In this document: one piece after another, positions 5,009 through 7,229 of the stretch
Layout of the letters: each line of letters begins with the position of its first letter
Position numbering within the stretch: position 1 is the first letter of the stretch
NCBI GenBank assembly: GCA_050010255.1
Contig: JBEKLJ010000182.1
Location: forward strand, 1 to 7,229
Direction: 5' to 3'
Length of the DNA stretch: 7,229 nt
Source: JBEKLJ01 sp050010255
GTDB taxonomy: Bacteria > Acidobacteriota > Terriglobia > Bryobacterales > Bryobacteraceae
Made by a program: the position numbers and the translations under genes
The notes under the pieces: generated by a model
Databases searched by the model: none
Seen by the model: the letters and a program-made list of their open reading frames with translations, nothing else
Told to the model about the DNA's origin: nothing

Positions 5009-5698
5009 CTAGCCCGCTTTTCTCACCACGACCATGGCGCGGCGCGCCCGGCGCTGGAGCAGCCGGTCCACCGAGGCGACCACGGTCACCCACACCACCG
5101 CCGCCGCGTACCCGGCCAGAACGTCGCTGGGGTAGTGCACGCCCAGGTAGATCCGCGAAAGCCCCAGCAGACACATGGCCGCGCCCGCAACCGCCCAGAT
5201 GGCGATGCACGCGGCGAGGCTCCGGACGCGCGCCGTCACAACGGCCGCCAGCGCGCCCCAGAGGCAGATTGAGAACAGCGCGTGGCCGCTCGGGAAGCTG
5301 TAGGAGGCTGGCTCTGGTGTTGCGAAGAAGGCGGCTGGGCGCGGGCGATGGAACAGCAACTTTAGCGCCGTGTCGAGCAGGAATGCGCCCACCATCGTCA
5401 CCACGAACGACCCGGCGGCCCGGCGCCAGCGCGCGGCCAGGAGCGCCGCCACGGCGAGGGCGCTCAACGACACCAGCGGCCCCTGCTCGCCCAGGGCCGT
5501 CACGAACCGCATCAGGGAGGTGAGCGCGGGCGTCGCGTGGCGGTGAACGAAGTCGCGAATGCCGGCATCGAACCAGATCGGCGCGCCCGCCGCGACGCGT
5601 CCCGCCAGCCAGGCGAAGAGCGCCACGGCCAAGGGGGCGGCGACAATTCCGGTCCAAAGCAGGCGCCCGGCTCTTTGCTCAGTATGGGTGGCGATCAT
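5009..5698 (-). CDS. PAP2-family membrane phosphatase (undecaprenyl-pyrophosphate or lipid phosphatase type)
   Basis: Integral inner-membrane phosphatase of the type 2 phosphatidic acid phosphatase superfamily, acting on lipid phosphates at the outer face of the membrane. The 229-residue product shows all three catalytic signatures: KLLFHRPRP (113-121, the KxxxxxxRP motif), PSGH (136-139) and SRIYLGVHYPSD (181-192, SRxxxxxHxxxD), with catalytic His139 and His188. Six TM segments are predicted at about 13-31, 75-90, 97-112, 140-156, 161-180 and 194-212; the C-terminus is basic (RRARR). ATG 5698 is chosen because AAGGTG (5712-5707) sits 8 bases upstream; TTG at 5704 is too close to that site. 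The substrate (undecaprenyl pyrophosphate, phosphatidylglycerophosphate or another lipid) cannot be decided. It begins 42 bp after the toxin gene on the same strand and may be read from the toxin-antitoxin promoter, probably by chance. Confidence 0.92.
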   Translation of the reverse strand: MIATHTEQRAGRLLWTGIVAAPLAVALFAWLAGRVAAGAPIWFDAGIRDFVHRHATPALTSLMRFVTALGEQGPLVSLSALAVAALLAARWRRAAGSFVVTMVGAFLLDTALKLLFHRPRPAAFFATPEPASYSFPSGHALFSICLWGALAAVVTARVRSLAACIAIWAVAGAAMCLLGLSRIYLGVHYPSDVLAGYAAAVVWVTVVASVDRLLQRRARRAMVVVRKAG

Positions 5699-5740
5699 GC
5701 GCAAAGCACCTTACATGGCCAGTCAAGCACACAGCCGCCC

Positions 5741-6022
5741 CTATCTGCGAACCCGCTTCCGGGCGCCGTGGAGGACGGCCAGGATCTGGAGCCGTTCGGC
5801 GCAGATGCGATAGGGAATCAGATACGGCGTTCCGGGCACGATGATCTCCCGCGTGTTCGGATGCCGTCCGGAACGCCCGAGGTGGGGGTGGGCGCCCAGA
5901 AGTTCAACCGCCTGGAGAATCCTGGCCGCTGTTCGGGCGGCGGCGTCTGGCTTGTCGGCCGCGATGAACTGATGGATCTCGGTGAGGTGCGTAACGGCCT
6001 TCGCAGTCCAGACTATCTGCAT
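5741..6022 (-). CDS. Type II toxin, ParE/RelE superfamily
   Basis: A 93-residue toxin of the ParE/RelE fold. It starts MQIVWTAKAVTHLTEIHQFI (1-20), the beta-strand and first helix typical of the family, followed by a second helix (about 25-43). Then come GRSGRHPNTREIIVPGTPYL (49-68), the beta-sheet strand IPYRI (69-73) and the closing LQILAVLHGARKR (78-90), whose HGAR motif is a family hallmark. ParE-like members poison DNA gyrase and RelE-like members cleave mRNA on the ribosome; the overall pattern is closer to ParE, but the target is not decided by sequence. The frame is open upstream, but ATG 6022 gives the family length and overlaps the end of the antitoxin gene by 10 bases, pointing to translational coupling. 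It appears intact. Confidence 0.92.
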   Translation of the reverse strand: MQIVWTAKAVTHLTEIHQFIAADKPDAAARTAARILQAVELLGAHPHLGRSGRHPNTREIIVPGTPYLIPYRICAERLQILAVLHGARKRVRR

Positions 6023-6282
6023 TTGGGCGGGCGCTTCTCGCTCTTCGTGCCCCAGGACCTCAGCCACTCGGCGACCCGATCGTGGCCGACGACGCGCCCC
6101 TCGTTCGCGTCGCGTATGCCTTGCCGAATCTGCTCGACCTGCCATTCCTGAGACTCAACGTACGAGCTCAGCGCGTCGGCGGCCAGCCAGGATCGCGTGC
6201 GCGCGGTCGCCGCGGCGAGACGGTCCAGCCGTCCGCGAAGCTCCGCCGGAATCCGGACGGTGAATGTAGTCGTACTCGACAC
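6013..6282 (-). CDS. Ribbon-helix-helix (CopG/ParD-like) antitoxin
   Basis: An 89-residue antitoxin that should bind and neutralise the toxin encoded just downstream and repress their common promoter. Residues 4-14 (TTTFTVRIPAE region) form the DNA-binding beta-strand, followed by two helices (about 15-26 and 29-44, with RTRSWLAADALSSYV), the RHH fold. The C-terminal half (about 46-82), VEQIRQGIRDANEGRVVGHD followed by RVAEWLRSW, matches the toxin-binding tails of CopG/ParD antitoxins encoded with ParE/RelE toxins. The start is GTG at 6282, supported by AGGAG in CAGGAGACTACGCT just upstream and by the correct position of the RHH strand. The gene order antitoxin-toxin with a 10-base overlap is classical. 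Confidence 0.92.
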   Translation of the reverse strand: MSSTTTFTVRIPAELRGRLDRLAAATARTRSWLAADALSSYVESQEWQVEQIRQGIRDANEGRVVGHDRVAEWLRSWGTKSEKRPPKCR

Positions 6283-6291
6283 AGCGTAGTC

Positions 6292-6333
6292 TCCTGTACA
6301 CAGGATAGCACACGAGGGTGCAGGCTCTGTCAG
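6292..6333 (-). promoter_or_regulatory. Toxin-antitoxin promoter and palindromic operator
   Basis: On the minus strand, an extended -10, TGCTATCCT (6311-6303, TG-C-TATCCT), follows CTGACA (6333-6328, five of six to TTGACA) with a long 19-bp spacer. A 14-bp palindrome TCCTGTGTACAGGA (6305-6292; 6-bp arms, GT centre) overlaps the -10 box on one side and the Shine-Dalgarno AGGAG on the other. This is where an RHH antitoxin would be expected to bind for autorepression. The palindrome is seen; its function as operator is inferred. Confidence 0.6.
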
Positions 6334-6348
6334 CTCGAAAGCCCGTTC

Positions 6349-6360
6349 CGCCGACCGGCG
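6349..6360. repeat. Short palindrome after the SUMF1 gene
   Basis: CGCCGACCGGCG has 5-bp arms around AC and lies just past the stop of the minus-strand SUMF1-domain gene; in that transcript it is followed by GAACGGGCTTTCG. It is a weak candidate terminator before the toxin-antitoxin promoter. Confidence 0.25.
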
Positions 6361-6362
6361 TT

Positions 6363-7229
6363 CTACCTGGCGTCCTTGGCGCAGCGGAAGCCGATGTTGT
6401 AAGCGCGATGCCGGGCGGGAACGGTGAAGGAGTCCCAGACGCCGTTGAGCAGCGGCAGGTCGTAGGCGCCGCCACGGATCGCCACCCAGCGCTCAGAAGC
6501 CGTGGGCGGCGGTCTCAGCAGGCTCTCGAACGCCCGCAACGCGGCCTGTGACGGCGTGCGGCGCTCATCCACAAGCTGCCAGACGTTGCCGAGCATGTTG
6601 AGCGCGCCGTATGGGCTGGCGCCCTCGGGCATGCTGACGGACGGAACCAGACCAGGCTCACCGCTGTCCGGATTGTCGCGGGCATTGGCCAGGTTCGGGT
6701 CGCGCTCCTCGCCCCAGGGGAAGCGGCGGCCATCCTCGCCGCGCGCGGCCTTCTCCCATTCCAGACCCGTGGGCAATCGCTTGCCGGCCCACTCCGCGAA
6801 CGCTTGCGCATCCTCAAAGCTGACGTCCACCACCGGGAACTCGGGCCGGTCTGCGTCGAACTCGGGCGGCAGCGGCCGTTTCTTCTCGGCGCAGAAACGT
6901 GCCCAGGCCGCGTTGGTGACTGCCGTCCGGTCGATGTAGAACGCCCGCAGGGTGATGCGGCTCTGGTCCGGCCCGGAGAGAAACCGGCCGGCCGGCACCA
7001 GGACCATCTCGCCGGTGGGCGTGGCCAGGGTTGGGCTCAGCTTCGACGAGGCCGGCCCGGAGAAGTACAGAGCGATGGCGACGGCGAACATGAGCAGGCC
7101 CGCCCCGGCCAGCGCGATCAGTTTCCAGCTCAACCTGGCGGCTGGGGCCGCCAGCGCCGCGCGCATAGGTCCGGCCGGGGTTGGGGCGGACGTGGCGGGG
7201 GCGGCCGGCGCGCCCTGGGCCGGGACCGG
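6363..7229 (-). CDS. Membrane-anchored SUMF1/FGE-like domain protein, 5' end beyond window
   Basis: The visible 288 residues run in frame to the window edge without a stop. In order: a Pro/Ala-rich linker (7167-7229), a basic/hydrophobic stretch with one TM helix (about 14-36 counted from Met at 7166), a short linker, then a SUMF1 (formylglycine-generating-enzyme-like) domain from about 52 to 263. Domain marks are GEMVLVPAGRFLSGPDQ, YIDRTAVTNAAWARF, PVVDVSFEDAQAFAEWAGKR, LPTGLEWEKAARG, FPWGEE, LNMLGNVWQLV, IRGGAYD and NIGFRCAKD. The segment between RGGAYD and GFRC lacks the two cysteines used by aerobic FGE, and the usual GNVWEW is GNVWQL. It is therefore probably a binding or structural member and not a sulfatase activator. 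Met 7166 has no ribosome site and the coding style continues past it, so it is probably internal. By analogy with acidobacterial proteins, the missing N-terminus could be a Ser/Thr kinase or a zinc ribbon; nothing in the window decides. Confidence 0.88.
   Translation of the reverse strand, partial: PVPAQGAPAAPATSAPTPAGPMRAALAAPAARLSWKLIALAGAGLLMFAVAIALYFSGPASSKLSPTLATPTGEMVLVPAGRFLSGPDQSRITLRAFYIDRTAVTNAAWARFCAEKKRPLPPEFDADRPEFPVVDVSFEDAQAFAEWAGKRLPTGLEWEKAARGEDGRRFPWGEERDPNLANARDNPDSGEPGLVPSVSMPEGASPYGALNMLGNVWQLVDERRTPSQAALRAFESLLRPPPTASERWVAIRGGAYDLPLLNGVWDSFTVPARHRAYNIGFRCAKDAR

Noticed and set aside
4416..5657. 413-codon open frame on the minus strand
   Set aside because: It overlaps the PAP2 gene in another frame and crosses the secreted protein gene and its promoter. 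Its product is Arg/Gly/Pro-rich with no motif, as expected of a shadow frame in GC-rich DNA.
5023..6145. Toxin gene starting upstream of 6022
   Set aside because: The longer frame adds about 41 Arg-rich residues that are a shadow of the antitoxin gene; ATG 6022 gives the family-typical N-terminus.
6363..7166. Active formylglycine-generating enzyme
   Set aside because: The catalytic cysteine pair is absent, so sulfatase activation is not supported.

Overview
This is a GC-rich, gene-dense bacterial chromosome segment. Protein features and general style (MacA/MacB-like efflux genes, a small secreted helical protein, a membrane-anchored SUMF1-domain protein, palindromic repeats, probable leaderless starts) suggest an acidobacterium of the Solibacter/Bryobacter type. 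That placement is an inference from protein style, not from a marker gene.

Layout. Minus strand, 1-2602: a two-gene efflux operon, a MacA-like membrane fusion protein (1217-2602) followed by a MacB-type FtsX permease (1155 down to the window edge, incomplete). A stem-loop lies between them, and no ATPase gene is visible in the window. 2603-2839: divergent intergenic region with a long imperfect palindrome bounded by a near-direct repeat; it ends in a -10 box just upstream of pyrE. Plus strand, 2840-4841: pyrE (orotate phosphoribosyltransferase), truA (tRNA pseudouridine synthase) and a 93-aa secreted protein. The pyrE-truA gap ends in four nearly contiguous perfect hairpins sharing a CTNNAG centre, which stop 11 bases before the truA start. 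A related palindromic segment follows truA. Minus strand, 5009-6282: a type II toxin-antitoxin pair (ribbon-helix-helix antitoxin, ParE/RelE-type toxin) with its own promoter and palindromic operator, then a PAP2 membrane phosphatase 42 bp downstream that may share the transcript. Minus strand, 6363-7229: the C-terminal part of a larger protein, with a Pro/Ala-rich linker, one membrane helix and a SUMF1-like domain that lacks the catalytic cysteines.

How the parts relate. Apart from the efflux pair and the toxin-antitoxin pair, the genes are unrelated in function. The most interesting content is non-coding: the four-hairpin cassette before truA and its partial relative after it, the MITE-like palindrome before pyrE, the hairpin inside the efflux operon, and two genes whose -10 box sits exactly 7 bp from the start codon, as expected for leaderless mRNAs.
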